A stretch of 64,000 nt of DNA, taken from NCBI GenBank assembly GCA_023421735.1, contig JAEZSP010000070.1:124001-188000 (forward strand), in the 5' to 3' direction. The stretch comes from Bacillota bacterium (GTDB lineage Bacteria > Bacillota_A > Clostridia > Christensenellales > Aristaeellaceae). The notes under the pieces were generated by a model. The model was not told the DNA's origin, made no database searches, and saw only the letters and a program-made list of their open reading frames with translations. The translations under genes were made by a program, and so were the position numbers. Below, in pieces: positions 53,452-62,681 of this stretch (its first letter is position 1; each line of letters starts with the position of its first letter).

Positions 53452-54819
53452 TTGGCAAAAAGCAGCAAAAATCAGGGGGCGCGGGCATCGCGCAAACGGG
53501 CGCCAACGAAGCGGCGGGGCGGTACGGTCTTTGCCATCATTGTGCTCGTCGCCCTCGTTTTTCTGGCAATTTACCTCTTCTGGCGCGTGATGGCCCTCCA
53601 GAGCAGGGATACAAATCCCGCTCCAGCCGCGACATCGACGGCGCTTTCATCGGTTGTGCCCACAATGAGCGCATCACCCATTGTGACAGCTGAGCCCACG
53701 GCGGAACCTACGCGGGCCGAGAGCACGGCGTCTCCGACACCCGCAACAAATACGGATGCGTCTTCTACGAACGGCCTTCGTTCTGCGCACATCCGCGTGG
53801 TCGGCGACGTCATGTTCCACCAAACCCAGCTCGATTTTGCCAAAAAGAGCAACGGGACGTATGATTTTGACGACCAATTCGCGTACATCAAGGACTCTCT
53901 TTCCGATGCTGATTTTACAATCGCAAACCTTGAGACAACGGTCGGAAAACACAAGAACGTTGCCTATTCAGGATATCCACAGTTCAACACGCCGGAGGTC
54001 GTCCTTCAGACGCTCAAAGAAAGCGGGATCGACTTTTTTACCATGGCCAACAACCACATGCTGGACAGGTGGTTCGAAGGCCTCGTGAACGATGTCGACC
54101 TCGTGGAAGAATACGGGTTCGACCATGTGGGCGCATACCGCACAAAGAAGGAACGGAACACCCCCGTCGTCTATGAGGTGAACGGCATCAAGATCGGCTT
54201 TGTCGCCTATACGCACGCGACAAACAACATGGAGAATCATTCCAATGAGGCCGCTGTGGAATACGGCGTTCCCTACCTCTATCAGGCAGATATTGCGGGC
54301 GACATCAAAAAGCTGCGGGACGCGGGCGCTGAAGTGGTCATCGCGCTTCCGCATTGGGGCACAGAAAATGTGAATACCCCCGACGAGACACAGCGTCAGT
54401 ACGCCAAAAAACTCGCGAGCGCTGGCGCGGACATCATCCTCGGCAGCCATTCCCATATGGTGCAACCCATGGAACTCGTAGAAGGCACCGACGCAAACGG
54501 GATTGATCGGCAGGTATTCATCATCTACTCCATGGGCAATTTCATCAGCTCCATGACCACAAAGTACACCGATTGCGGGATCATCCTCGACTTTACGATT
54601 CAGGAACAGACAGACGGCACCTTCCGCGTGGAGGACATCGGTTATGTGCCGGTCTACGTCTGGAAACAAAATGGCGTATTTGCCGTGATTTCATCTGCCA
54701 AATATCTGGACAAGAAGCCAGATGGGATGAACAGCAGCCAATATACCCAGATGGTGAAGACATACCACCAGATGGTTGACCGTCTCGGAACAGACGGTTT
54801 CACCGTTCTAACAGAGTAG
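53452..54819 (+). CDS. CapA-family poly-gamma-glutamate-synthesis-type protein (metallophosphatase fold)
   Basis: A 455-residue membrane-anchored protein starting with TTG at 53452, 8 nt after AAGGAG. It has a basic N-terminus, one membrane helix at about 26-45, then a Ser/Thr/Ala/Pro-rich linker to about residue 110. The PGA_cap domain follows: VVGDVMFH near 119, the NHMLD metal-site segment near 201, LPHWGTE near 300 and GSHSHMVQP near 338. Family members are calcineurin-like and act in capsule assembly or cell-wall processing. No capB or capC is nearby, so a stand-alone extracellular phosphoesterase or esterase role is more likely. Confidence 0.87.
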   Translation: MAKSSKNQGARASRKRAPTKRRGGTVFAIIVLVALVFLAIYLFWRVMALQSRDTNPAPAATSTALSSVVPTMSASPIVTAEPTAEPTRAESTASPTPATNTDASSTNGLRSAHIRVVGDVMFHQTQLDFAKKSNGTYDFDDQFAYIKDSLSDADFTIANLETTVGKHKNVAYSGYPQFNTPEVVLQTLKESGIDFFTMANNHMLDRWFEGLVNDVDLVEEYGFDHVGAYRTKKERNTPVVYEVNGIKIGFVAYTHATNNMENHSNEAAVEYGVPYLYQADIAGDIKKLRDAGAEVVIALPHWGTENVNTPDETQRQYAKKLASAGADIILGSHSHMVQPMELVEGTDANGIDRQVFIIYSMGNFISSMTTKYTDCGIILDFTIQEQTDGTFRVEDIGYVPVYVWKQNGVFAVISSAKYLDKKPDGMNSSQYTQMVKTYHQMVDRLGTDGFTVLTE

Positions 54820-54834
54820 CAGAAAAACGAACGT

Positions 54835-54865
54835 CCGCATCCCGCAACGGGATGCGGGTTTTTTT
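54835..54865 (+). terminator. Intrinsic terminator after the CapA-like gene
   Basis: A 10-bp perfect stem CCGCATCCCG/CGGGATGCGG with CAA loop, then G and seven T. The 146 bp from here to the next gene contain no feature I can support. Confidence 0.93.
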
Positions 54866-55011
54866 ATCGATTGATATGACTTTGTATCCTTTCCAAAAAA
54901 CACATCGTGCCATCATAAAATTGAGTTCCTTTGAGCCGCCTGGTTCCTGGCTCCCAATCATGCTACGCTCCTCTCTTTGCACCGAAGCAAATCGGGAACT
55001 GTAAACCCCTT

Positions 55012-55755
55012 TCATTTCATCCAGCCCATCAATGTGTGCGCGTCCCGCAACAACGATTCGTCGGAATCATTCTCGACGAATTCAATGAGCACACAGGCAT
55101 CATTGACACCCGCAATGACCTTTTTCCACATTGCCGCGCCCAGTGCAAGCGGCAAGCGTTCGATGCCACGTGCGCCGTGCCGCCACGTAAACGCGTGAAC
55201 GTGCATCAGGCGCGCGCGAACGGCATCCAACGCGCGAAGGCGATCATCCTCGCGCCAATCCCAACGGGGTTGCCAATAAAACCGAAGATTTTCGATTTCC
55301 CGCGTCTCATCCAGCAGGCGGAAAACGGACGCGATGTCGTCCGTCAGTGTGCCGCCATGAAATTCCGGCGCGACCACGATCCCTCGCTTTTCCGCCTGCG
55401 CGCAGATCGCAAAAAGCGCCCCGACGAGCGCCGCGCGTTCGGATTCGGTCGTCTCGCACGAACCTTTTTGCCCGAGCCAAATGCGAATCGCAGGCGCGCC
55501 GAGCGCGGACGCCGCGTCGAGATTCCGTAAAAACGCATCGCTTCCCGTGCCGAGCCGATAATAACTCCCGTAAGCGCAGATTTCGAGGCCCGCGTCGCGG
55601 CTCATGCCGGCGACCTCATACGCACTTTTCACGTCCGGCACGTGAACATCGCCGCCCCATTCGACCGCCCTCAGTCCCGCGCGCACGCACAGCGCACAGA
55701 TTTCACGCGGTTTTTTGTCTCGAAACGTGATCGAAACCAGTCCCGGTATCGGCAT
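55012..55755 (-). CDS. TIM-barrel sugar phosphate isomerase/epimerase-like protein
   Basis: A 247-residue AP-endonuclease-2/xylose-isomerase-like TIM barrel: the N-terminal strand GLVSITFRDKKPREICALC, a metal-ligand-type Glu in GIVVAPEFHGGTLTD near residue 130, and His-containing strands (LMHVHAF). Enzymes of this family isomerise or epimerise sugars and inositols. It is the third gene of a minus-strand operon after a nucleosidase and a 2-hydroxyacid dehydrogenase, 9 nt from the latter, so a sugar-derived substrate is plausible. Confidence 0.82.
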   Translation of the reverse strand: MPIPGLVSITFRDKKPREICALCVRAGLRAVEWGGDVHVPDVKSAYEVAGMSRDAGLEICAYGSYYRLGTGSDAFLRNLDAASALGAPAIRIWLGQKGSCETTESERAALVGALFAICAQAEKRGIVVAPEFHGGTLTDDIASVFRLLDETREIENLRFYWQPRWDWREDDRLRALDAVRARLMHVHAFTWRHGARGIERLPLALGAAMWKKVIAGVNDACVLIEFVENDSDESLLRDAHTLMGWMK

Positions 55756-55764
55756 ACAGACCTC

Positions 55765-56739
55765 CTACGCCATCGTCTCGAGCATGGAAAGCGTCACTTC
55801 GTGGGCGGGATACTTCCCCGCGAGAAATTGCGCACACGCATCCGTCATGTATTCCGCCATCCTGCGCACCTCGTTCCCCATCGAGCCCGCAATGTGCGGA
55901 GTGAGAAAGCAGTTCGGCAAAAAATGGAGCGGACTTTGATCGGCGTGCGCCTCGTCGCGCAGGACGTCCAGCAGCGCGGTCACACCCGGCTTTTCGTGCA
56001 GCATGTCCGCGAGATCGGATTCGTCGAGTTGCGCGCCGCGTCCGGTGTTGATAAACGTCGCATGATCGCGCATGGAGAAGAAATGCGCGCGCCGGATGAT
56101 TCCCTGCGTGCTCGGCAGATTCGGAAGGTGATTCGATACGACATCGCAGTCTTCAAAAATCTCCTTCATGGTTGCCCGCCGTGCGCCAAGGCCCGTGATA
56201 ACATCGTCCCCGACATACGGATCGTAGATCAGCACCTGGCACGCGAACGCGCGCAGACGATCTGCGACCAGCCGCCCGATGGCGCCGCAACCGAGCAGGC
56301 CAATTTTTACGTCGTACATGCCGGGGTGTGCGGCGGCGATTGCGGCGGCACGCGCGCGCGACTCGCGCATGGCGGCCTGCGCGCCAAACATGCCCTTTGT
56401 GGCAAGCAAAATCTGCGCGAGGGCATACTCCGCCACCGGAACGGCATTCGCATGCCACGCGCTGAACACCCGCACCCCGCTTTCGAGAAACGGCCGCGCA
56501 AATCCCTGCACAGACCCTGCCGCATAAAAGACCGCCCGCAAGCTCGGAAACCTGCGCGCAATTTCATCCGCACCCGGCGCGGGCATGCCCCATGTGGAAA
56601 AAATCAACGCGGCATCCGGCGCATCGGCAAGCACATACGCGCGCGGTTCAAGCCCAACCATCTCCTTCAGCCGCGCGAGCTGGTCAGGTCCATACACGCG
56701 CGCCCACGCATCCGTTTCGCAAAGCAAAATCGCCTTCAT
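55765..56739 (-). CDS. D-isomer-specific 2-hydroxyacid dehydrogenase (NAD-binding)
   Basis: A 324-residue dehydrogenase with a Rossmann motif IGLLGCGAIGRLVADRLRAF near residue 145, the family NTGRGAQLDESDL segment with the catalytic Arg region near 235, and a C-terminal catalytic His in LTPHIAGS near 285. The substrate 2-hydroxyacid is not identifiable. The ATG at 56739 overlaps the nucleosidase stop by 4 nt and has GAGGGG upstream; a longer frame to 56946 lies inside that gene. Confidence 0.87.
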   Translation of the reverse strand: MKAILLCETDAWARVYGPDQLARLKEMVGLEPRAYVLADAPDAALIFSTWGMPAPGADEIARRFPSLRAVFYAAGSVQGFARPFLESGVRVFSAWHANAVPVAEYALAQILLATKGMFGAQAAMRESRARAAAIAAAHPGMYDVKIGLLGCGAIGRLVADRLRAFACQVLIYDPYVGDDVITGLGARRATMKEIFEDCDVVSNHLPNLPSTQGIIRRAHFFSMRDHATFINTGRGAQLDESDLADMLHEKPGVTALLDVLRDEAHADQSPLHFLPNCFLTPHIAGSMGNEVRRMAEYMTDACAQFLAGKYPAHEVTLSMLETMA

Positions 56740-57446
56740 ACAAACCCCTCCCCCAGCCGCTCGATGTAACGGAGAACGAACTTCTGCGCCGCAACCTCTG
56801 CCGTTCGGTAAAGCGCCTCGTCGTCGGCTTGCCCCGTCAACTCGTTGTTCGAGATCGCGCGAATGCCGATCACCGGCACGCCGCCCGCCGCGCAGGCCCG
56901 ATAAACCGCCGCAGATTCCATGTCTTCGCACAAATGCCCATGCCATGCAACCAGCTGGTCGATCCTGTCCACCTCGCGCGAAAACACGTCGCCCGCGCCG
57001 AGTGTGCCGCAGATGACGCGGCCCTCGTCGTATGGCATTTCCACAGCAAGCGCAACAAGCCGCGCATCGGCGTGTGGGAGCTGCGGCTCACGTTTGCCAA
57101 AGTGCCAGGCGAGTGCGTCGCTACCCATGCCTGCGCCCCGCGGCAATGTGCGCAGCTTATTGATATACGCGCTGTCGCGCCCGACGACGAGATCGCACAC
57201 GCGCATCTCCCGCGTCGCGCCGCCCGCCGCACCCTGATTGACGATGCACATCGGCGCGTACATGCGGATCGCCTCCATTGTAGAAATCGCCGCATTCATA
57301 ATGCCGACGCGCGTGTGCGAAATGACGCGCTCCCCCACTTCGTAAAACGCGTAACCGGCATGCTCGACCCACTTCCCACCCGGATGCGCCTCGACGAGTA
57401 GGTCTATCTCGCTCTCCATCGCGCCTTGTACCACGATTTTTGCCAT
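56736..57446 (-). CDS. Nucleoside phosphorylase/MTA-SAH nucleosidase family protein with Asn at the catalytic acid position
   Basis: A 236-residue member of the PNP/UDP-1 superfamily: AMESEIDLL start, VGIMNAAI near residue 50, NQGAAGG near 70, and the ribose-binding DMESAAVY near 175. In 5'-methylthioadenosine nucleosidases the base is protonated by the Asp of RAISD; here the sequence reads RAISNN. Trimeric purine nucleoside phosphorylases use an Asn for 6-oxopurines, so a different base specificity is possible. ATG 57446 has GGGGAGG 6 nt upstream. First gene of the nucleosidase-dehydrogenase-isomerase operon. Confidence 0.82.
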   Translation of the reverse strand: MAKIVVQGAMESEIDLLVEAHPGGKWVEHAGYAFYEVGERVISHTRVGIMNAAISTMEAIRMYAPMCIVNQGAAGGATREMRVCDLVVGRDSAYINKLRTLPRGAGMGSDALAWHFGKREPQLPHADARLVALAVEMPYDEGRVICGTLGAGDVFSREVDRIDQLVAWHGHLCEDMESAAVYRACAAGGVPVIGIRAISNNELTGQADDEALYRTAEVAAQKFVLRYIERLGEGFV

Positions 57447-57507
57447 ATAATACCTCCCCTGCACGCCCTTCCATTCTATCCGGATCGGGGAATGATGTCA
57501 ATGTGAA

Positions 57508-57536
57508 TTGACAAGCGAAAGGGGATATGGTAAACT
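57508..57536 (+). promoter_or_regulatory. Promoter of the P-type ATPase gene
   Basis: Consensus TTGACA (57508-57513), 17-bp spacer, TAAACT (57531-57536). The leader to the ATG at 57657 is about 115 nt; apart from a weak GC-rich dyad near 57608-57630 no known riboswitch was recognised. Confidence 0.78.
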
Positions 57537-57656
57537 TACCCTATTCTTACAGGAAGGTCATTTGCGCGTCAGTTCTGCTAAAATGATTTGTTTGAATGCA
57601 CGAGACTCATATGCAGCGGCGCTGTACATGGGTCTTTTTTACAAGGAGGATTTCGG

Positions 57657-60287
57657 ATGAACGACTACGATAGGGACGCGGCGGCGGTTCTCGAATCGCT
57701 GAAATCAACGCCGGACGGCCTCTCCGGTGCGGAAGCCAAAAGGCGGCTCGCAGAGAGCGGCCCCAACAAGCTCGCAGAGGGCAAGAAGACGACGCTATTG
57801 CAGCGTTTTATCAGACAGTTCGCAGACCCCATGATCTGGGTGCTGCTCGCGGCCGCGGCGCTGAGCGCCATCACGGCAAGCTACTCGGGTGAATCGCACG
57901 CGGACGTGTTCATCATCCTCTCGGTCGTTCTCCTCAACGCCGTCATGGGCGTCGCACAGGAGAGTAAGGCCGAGGAGGCCATCGCGGCGCTCAAGGTCAT
58001 GACCGCAGCGACGTCCAAGGTTCTGCGCGACGGCCAGATCTCAACCATCCGCGCGGAGGAAATCGTGCCCGGCGACGTGATTGTGCTTGAAGCGGGCGAT
58101 GCCGTGCCCGCAGATGCGCGCATCATCGAAGCGGCGTCCATGAAGATCGAGGAGGCCGCGCTCACGGGCGAGAGCGTGCCCGTCGAAAAGACCGCAGACG
58201 CGTTCCCGGCGGGCATGGAGCTCTCCCTGGGTGACCGGGCAAACATGGCGTACATGGGCTCGGTCGTGGTCTACGGACGCGGCAAAGCAGTCGCCACGGG
58301 CACGGGCATGGCGACCGAAATGGGCAAGATTGCGGGCGCACTCACGCAGGTCGAGGATGAAAAAACGCCGCTTCAGAAAAAGCTATCGGCGCTCAGCCGC
58401 GTTCTGACCTATGTCGTGCTCGCCATCAGCATCGTCATCTTCATCATCGGCATCCTGCGCGCCGGTTCGTTCTCCGCATCGGTGGTGCTTGATACATTCG
58501 TCATGGCGGTCAGCCTCGCCGTCGCCGCCATTCCGGAAGGCCTCGCCGCCGTGGTGACCATCGTTTTGTCGATCGGCGTTACCCGCATGAGCAAGCGAAA
58601 TGCGGTGATCCGCCGTCTGACCGCCGTCGAGACGCTCGGCTGCGCGCAGGTAATCTGCTCCGACAAGACGGGCACGCTCACGCAAAACCGCATGACCGTG
58701 GTTGAAGAGTGGACGCCCGACAGCGCGCTCCTTTCCCGTGCCATGGCGCTTGCCTCCGACGCGGAACTGGGCGACGACGGGCGGGCGGTCGGCGAGCCAA
58801 CGGAGTGCGCGCTTGTGGAGTATGCGGCGAAAAACAGCCTCCCCAAGCCCGATCTCAAGGCCGCCTATCCGCGCGCGGCGGAGGCCCCCTTTGACAGCAT
58901 GCGCAAGATGATGTCCACCGTGCACACGCACGGGGACGGATTTGTCCAGTATACAAAGGGTGCGCCGGACGAGATTCTGGCGCGCTGCGCGTCGTATCTG
59001 ACCGAATCGGGTGCGAAACCCATGACCGAGGAAAAACGCCGGGACATCATGGCGCAAAATAAGGCCATGGCGGATCGCGCGCTGCGCGTGCTGGCAGCCG
59101 CGCAACGCGAACACGAGGCGCTTCCGGCGGACGCCGGACCGGATGCACTGGAGCACGACATGGTCTTTGTTGGACTCGTGGGCATGATCGACCCGGTGCG
59201 TCCGGAGGTCAAGGCCGCGGTCGACAAGTGCTTTTCCGCGGGCATTGCGGTCGTCATGATTACGGGCGATCACATCGACACGGCAGTCGCCATTGCGAAG
59301 GAACTTGGCGTCATCAAGGACGCGCGTCAGGCCATCATGGGGCATGCGCTCGATTCAATGAGCGATGCGGATCTGGAAAAGGCCATCGATCATTACCGCG
59401 TCTATGCGCGCGTGCAGCCCGAGCACAAGGTACGAATCGTGAATGCCTGGAAAAAGCGCGGCAAGGTGACCGCCATGACGGGAGACGGCGTGAACGACGC
59501 GCCGAGCATCAAGGCGGCGGACATTGGAATTGGCATGGGCATCACCGGAACCGACGTCACAAAGAACGTCGCAGACATGATCCTCGCGGACGACAACTTC
59601 GCAACCATCGTCGCGGCCGTGGAAGAGGGACGCACGATCTACGCAAACATCAAAAAGGCCGTGCAATTCCTTCTCTCCTCGAATCTTTCCGAGGTCGTGG
59701 CAATCTTTGCGGCGACGATGCTGGGATTCATGATTCTGAAACCTGCGCACATATTGTGGATCAACCTCATCACGGACTCACTTCCCGCACTCGCGCTCGG
59801 GCTCGAAAAGGGCGAAGCGGGCGCTATGAAAAAACCCCCGCGCGATCCGTCGGAGGGCATCTTCTCGGGCGGGGTCGGGTTCGACATCGCCTATCAGGGT
59901 TTCCTTGTCGCGCTTCTCACGCTGGCTGCGTACTTCATCGGCCACCGTGTCGAGTCCGGCATCTGGGAAATCGCAAACAGCCCGGACGGCATGACCATGG
60001 CGTTTCTCACCATGTCCATGGCGGAAGCCTTCCAGGCGCTCAACATGCGCTCCCAGCGCGGTTCGCTGTTTCAGATTCCCACGCCCAACTGGTACCTCGT
60101 CGGCGCGTGCCTGATCGCATTGGTGCTCACGGCGGCGGTCATCTACGTGCCCTTCCTGGAGGCCGCGTTTGGATTTACCGAGATCAGCCTCACGGAATAC
60201 GCCATTGCCCTTGGCCTCGCGGTGTCCATCGTCCCCTTGGTCGAAATTGTGAAGTTTGTGCAGAGAAGACTTCAAAAAAGGCCTTAG
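57657..60287 (+). CDS. Cation-transporting P-type ATPase (P2A, SERCA-like calcium pump)
   Basis: An 876-residue pump in the P2 order: cation_ATPase_N domain (residues 5-70), A domain with TGES near 165, the M4 motif AIPEGLAAV near 295 (PEGL is the calcium-ATPase form), the phosphorylated Asp336 in CSDKTGTLT, GDGVNDAPS near 610, and six C-terminal helices with cation_ATPase_C. It exports Ca2+, or possibly Mn2+, using ATP. AAGGAGG is 7 nt before ATG 57657. Single gene with strong promoter and terminator. Confidence 0.93.
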   Translation: MNDYDRDAAAVLESLKSTPDGLSGAEAKRRLAESGPNKLAEGKKTTLLQRFIRQFADPMIWVLLAAAALSAITASYSGESHADVFIILSVVLLNAVMGVAQESKAEEAIAALKVMTAATSKVLRDGQISTIRAEEIVPGDVIVLEAGDAVPADARIIEAASMKIEEAALTGESVPVEKTADAFPAGMELSLGDRANMAYMGSVVVYGRGKAVATGTGMATEMGKIAGALTQVEDEKTPLQKKLSALSRVLTYVVLAISIVIFIIGILRAGSFSASVVLDTFVMAVSLAVAAIPEGLAAVVTIVLSIGVTRMSKRNAVIRRLTAVETLGCAQVICSDKTGTLTQNRMTVVEEWTPDSALLSRAMALASDAELGDDGRAVGEPTECALVEYAAKNSLPKPDLKAAYPRAAEAPFDSMRKMMSTVHTHGDGFVQYTKGAPDEILARCASYLTESGAKPMTEEKRRDIMAQNKAMADRALRVLAAAQREHEALPADAGPDALEHDMVFVGLVGMIDPVRPEVKAAVDKCFSAGIAVVMITGDHIDTAVAIAKELGVIKDARQAIMGHALDSMSDADLEKAIDHYRVYARVQPEHKVRIVNAWKKRGKVTAMTGDGVNDAPSIKAADIGIGMGITGTDVTKNVADMILADDNFATIVAAVEEGRTIYANIKKAVQFLLSSNLSEVVAIFAATMLGFMILKPAHILWINLITDSLPALALGLEKGEAGAMKKPPRDPSEGIFSGGVGFDIAYQGFLVALLTLAAYFIGHRVESGIWEIANSPDGMTMAFLTMSMAEAFQALNMRSQRGSLFQIPTPNWYLVGACLIALVLTAAVIYVPFLEAAFGFTEISLTEYAIALGLAVSIVPLVEIVKFVQRRLQKRP

Positions 60288-60290
60288 TCG

Positions 60291-60323
60291 AAGGGCCCGC
60301 AGCGCTGCGGGCCCTTGCTTTTT
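60291..60323 (+). terminator. Intrinsic terminator of the P-type ATPase gene
   Basis: A 26-bp perfect dyad (60291-60316; stem AAGGGCCCGC/GCGGGCCCTT with AGCGCT turn) followed by GCTTTTT, 3 nt after the stop. Confidence 0.92.
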
Positions 60324-60366
60324 ATTGGTTTCGCATCGTCTGGATTTGCATATTTTGGGAATCGCG

Positions 60367-61182
60367 TCACACATTCCCCGCGTAGACGTACCGCAATCTC
60401 CGCTGCGCAGCCGCAGCCAGCCGTTCGATCGTCTTGCCGGGCGTGGGCGGCGCGCTTTCCCGGAACATGGGAAAATAGCGCGTGATGTGCAGCGGAATTT
60501 CCGGATCAATGGAGGCGATCCAATCCGCCTCCTGTTCCATCTCACATTCCGCGTCATTTCTGCCCGGCACGATGAGCGTCGTCAGCTCCACATGACACGC
60601 TTCGGCGGCGCGCCGGATCAACCGCCTGACCGCATCAAAATCTCCCCCGAGCCACTCATAATACGCCTTTGAAAACCCCTTGAGATCGACGTTCATGGCG
60701 TCGATGTGCGGGAGAATTTCCTCGAGCACCGGCAGATTCGCCATGCCGTTTGTGACAAGCACGTTTTTCATGCCCGCTTCACGGATCCCTTTTGCGCAAT
60801 CGCGCACATACTCCCAACAGACCAGCGGCTCGTTGTACGTGTATGCGAGCCCGCTATTGTTTGGGATTGCACGTGCGCGCGCGACGAGCTTTTCCGGTGA
60901 AATCTGCGGCGCGTGCAAGTCCGGTTTTGCCATCGAGATTTCGTGATTCTGACAAAATGCGCAGCGCATGTTGCAGCCAAACCCACCCACCGAAAGAATC
61001 ATGCTGCCGGGCATGAACCGCCGGAGCGGCTTTTTTTCGATGGGATCAAGCGCGAGCGCCGAAACCCGCCCGTAGCCCACGCACTTCACAGCGCCCTCGA
61101 CGTGCGCGCGCACGCCGCACAGTCCGGTTTGACCCACCTCCAGCGCGCATGCGTGGGGGCATGTTTCGCAAACGACCTTCAC
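60367..61182 (-). CDS. amrS: AmmeMemoRadiSam system radical SAM enzyme (AmrS)
   Basis: A 271-residue radical SAM protein with the [4Fe-4S] motif CxxxCxxC at C70, C74 and C77 (GCNMRCAFCQN) and an extra Cys-rich N-terminus (C5, C8, C12, C22) typical of the AmrS/PFL-activase-like family. It uses S-adenosylmethionine for radical chemistry. It overlaps the AmrB-AmrA fusion gene by 4 nt. The reaction of the whole system is not, to my knowledge, firmly established. Confidence 0.9.
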   Translation of the reverse strand: MKVVCETCPHACALEVGQTGLCGVRAHVEGAVKCVGYGRVSALALDPIEKKPLRRFMPGSMILSVGGFGCNMRCAFCQNHEISMAKPDLHAPQISPEKLVARARAIPNNSGLAYTYNEPLVCWEYVRDCAKGIREAGMKNVLVTNGMANLPVLEEILPHIDAMNVDLKGFSKAYYEWLGGDFDAVRRLIRRAAEACHVELTTLIVPGRNDAECEMEQEADWIASIDPEIPLHITRYFPMFRESAPPTPGKTIERLAAAAQRRLRYVYAGNV

Positions 61183-62561
61183 GTATGACGCACCACCTCG
61201 AAGCGGCTGAGCATGACCTTCACGCCCGGAGAAATGCCCGCCTTTTTTCGCGCGATCTCCACCTGATCGTGCGGCGAAGAGACGCCGGGCAGATCAGGCA
61301 GGAGCAATCCGCGCCGCAAACCGTCCGACACGATCACGCCATATCGCTTCACGTCGAGTTCCGCCTCCGAACGGATGGGTTCCGGCTCGCCAAGCACGTC
61401 CACGCTGAATACGATGTCGGGCAGTTCTTCCGGCGCAACGGGATCAAAGCGCGGATCGCGCGATGCGGAAACCGCATTCCGTATGATCTCCATCGCAAGG
61501 TTTTTTTGCACCGGCTCGATGGTGCCAATGCAGCCGCGCAGTGCGCCATGCTTGTGCAGCGAGACGAAGGCGCCCGCCCGTGTGTTCAAAAGTTCCGACG
61601 GCAGATTTTTCGGCAAATCAACCACCTGGCCCTTCTTGACATACGTTTCGAGCGAAAGCCGCGCAAGGCGGACATGCGCATCCTCCCGTGCGCGCCGCGC
61701 ATCCATTTCCGCCTTCAACGCTTCCGCATACTGCGCGCCGATGTCGCGCGCAGGATCGATACCCGTAACCTCGAACGAGGCTACGGCATAGCCAACGCCA
61801 AACGGCCCCTCATAAGACAAGAGCACGGGATGCACCGCCAATCGATCGAGCGCGCCCGCCATGATCCAAATAGAACGCAGCCCGCACTCCCCAGCTGCCT
61901 CCGCAAGATCGGGATCCATGCAAAGCAATGACAGGAAATCAGCCTTTCCGAGCGCCTGGGTGGTCAACTGATCAAATTCCGGTCCTTCGAGGGAAAAGCC
62001 ATAAGGGCCGTCGGGTTTGAGCTTGTGCGATAAATCGCCGCTTGCGATCAAGACCGTGCGGCGCCCAAGCGCATTTGCCGTGCGCGCAATGAGCGTGCCG
62101 AGCCGGTAGTGCTCCATGGGCGATAAGCCCGACAGGGAGATGCGAACGACCCGATAGTCACGCAGGCATTCGTCAAGCGCCAGAATGGGCAGCATGGTCC
62201 CGTGGTCGAGCCGCGGATCTTTCTCCCCGAGCGTGCCCGCCGGGAGTTCTTCCTGCTTGCACAGGTTTTCGAGCGCACGGGTAAACTCTACGTCATAATG
62301 CGAAACGGCCTGCAGGCGCGGCGCACCAAAAGCACCGAAGTCGCCCACGGCGGATGTGCCGGGCGAGATGTGAAAATAATCGGAATAAAGTATGTTGTGC
62401 GGCGTTGTGATGACGACAGTATCGGGCCGCAGCGCGGCAGCGCGCATCATCGCCCTCTTTTCGGCATCAATCGTCTGTTGAATCCCCGTTTCCGCGCCCC
62501 GACCGATCTCCGGACGCATGATCGGCGGATGCGGAACCACAAAGGCAGCAAGAATGGACAT
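61179..62561 (-). CDS. AmmeMemoRadiSam fusion protein: Memo-like (AmrB) plus AMMECR1 (AmrA) domains
   Basis: A 460-residue fusion. Residues 1-270 are a Memo/extradiol-dioxygenase-like domain (AAFVVPHPPIM start, TPHNILYSDYF, LDHGTMLPI, ASGDLSHKL). Residues 285-460 are an AMMECR1 domain with its signature LRGCIGTIEP near residue 362. The usual separate amrB and amrA are thus one polypeptide. GGGAGGTG is upstream of ATG 62561. It forms an operon with amrS and is divergent from an Rrf2-type regulator. Confidence 0.9.
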   Translation of the reverse strand: MSILAAFVVPHPPIMRPEIGRGAETGIQQTIDAEKRAMMRAAALRPDTVVITTPHNILYSDYFHISPGTSAVGDFGAFGAPRLQAVSHYDVEFTRALENLCKQEELPAGTLGEKDPRLDHGTMLPILALDECLRDYRVVRISLSGLSPMEHYRLGTLIARTANALGRRTVLIASGDLSHKLKPDGPYGFSLEGPEFDQLTTQALGKADFLSLLCMDPDLAEAAGECGLRSIWIMAGALDRLAVHPVLLSYEGPFGVGYAVASFEVTGIDPARDIGAQYAEALKAEMDARRAREDAHVRLARLSLETYVKKGQVVDLPKNLPSELLNTRAGAFVSLHKHGALRGCIGTIEPVQKNLAMEIIRNAVSASRDPRFDPVAPEELPDIVFSVDVLGEPEPIRSEAELDVKRYGVIVSDGLRRGLLLPDLPGVSSPHDQVEIARKKAGISPGVKVMLSRFEVVRHT

Positions 62562-62590
62562 CACTGCACCTCCCATTTGCACAATCGTAT

Positions 62591-62605
62591 TCCCCAAATT
62601 GGGGA
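62591..62605. promoter_or_regulatory. Palindrome in the divergent amr / rrf2 promoter region
   Basis: TCCCCAA-A-TTGGGGA, a perfect 15-bp odd palindrome, 16 bp upstream of the rrf2 -35 and 29 bp upstream of the amr start codon on the other strand. A candidate operator for the Rrf2 regulator. Confidence 0.55.
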
Positions 62606-62620
62606 TTCGCATGTACACCA

Positions 62621-62649
62621 TTTACGAATCGATGAAAATAGAGTATAAT
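62621..62649 (+). promoter_or_regulatory. Promoter of the Rrf2-type regulator
   Basis: TTTACG (62621-62626), 17-bp spacer, perfect TATAAT (62644-62649), 33 nt before the ATG. Confidence 0.7.
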
Positions 62650-62681
62650 AAATCTAACCTACGGGACAGGAGGCATTTGCC

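Noticed and set aside
54800..55015. A 71-codon minus-strand frame between the CapA-like gene and the TIM-barrel gene.
   Set aside because: It reads back through the CapA-like terminator and the end of that gene, has low-complexity content and no family resemblance.
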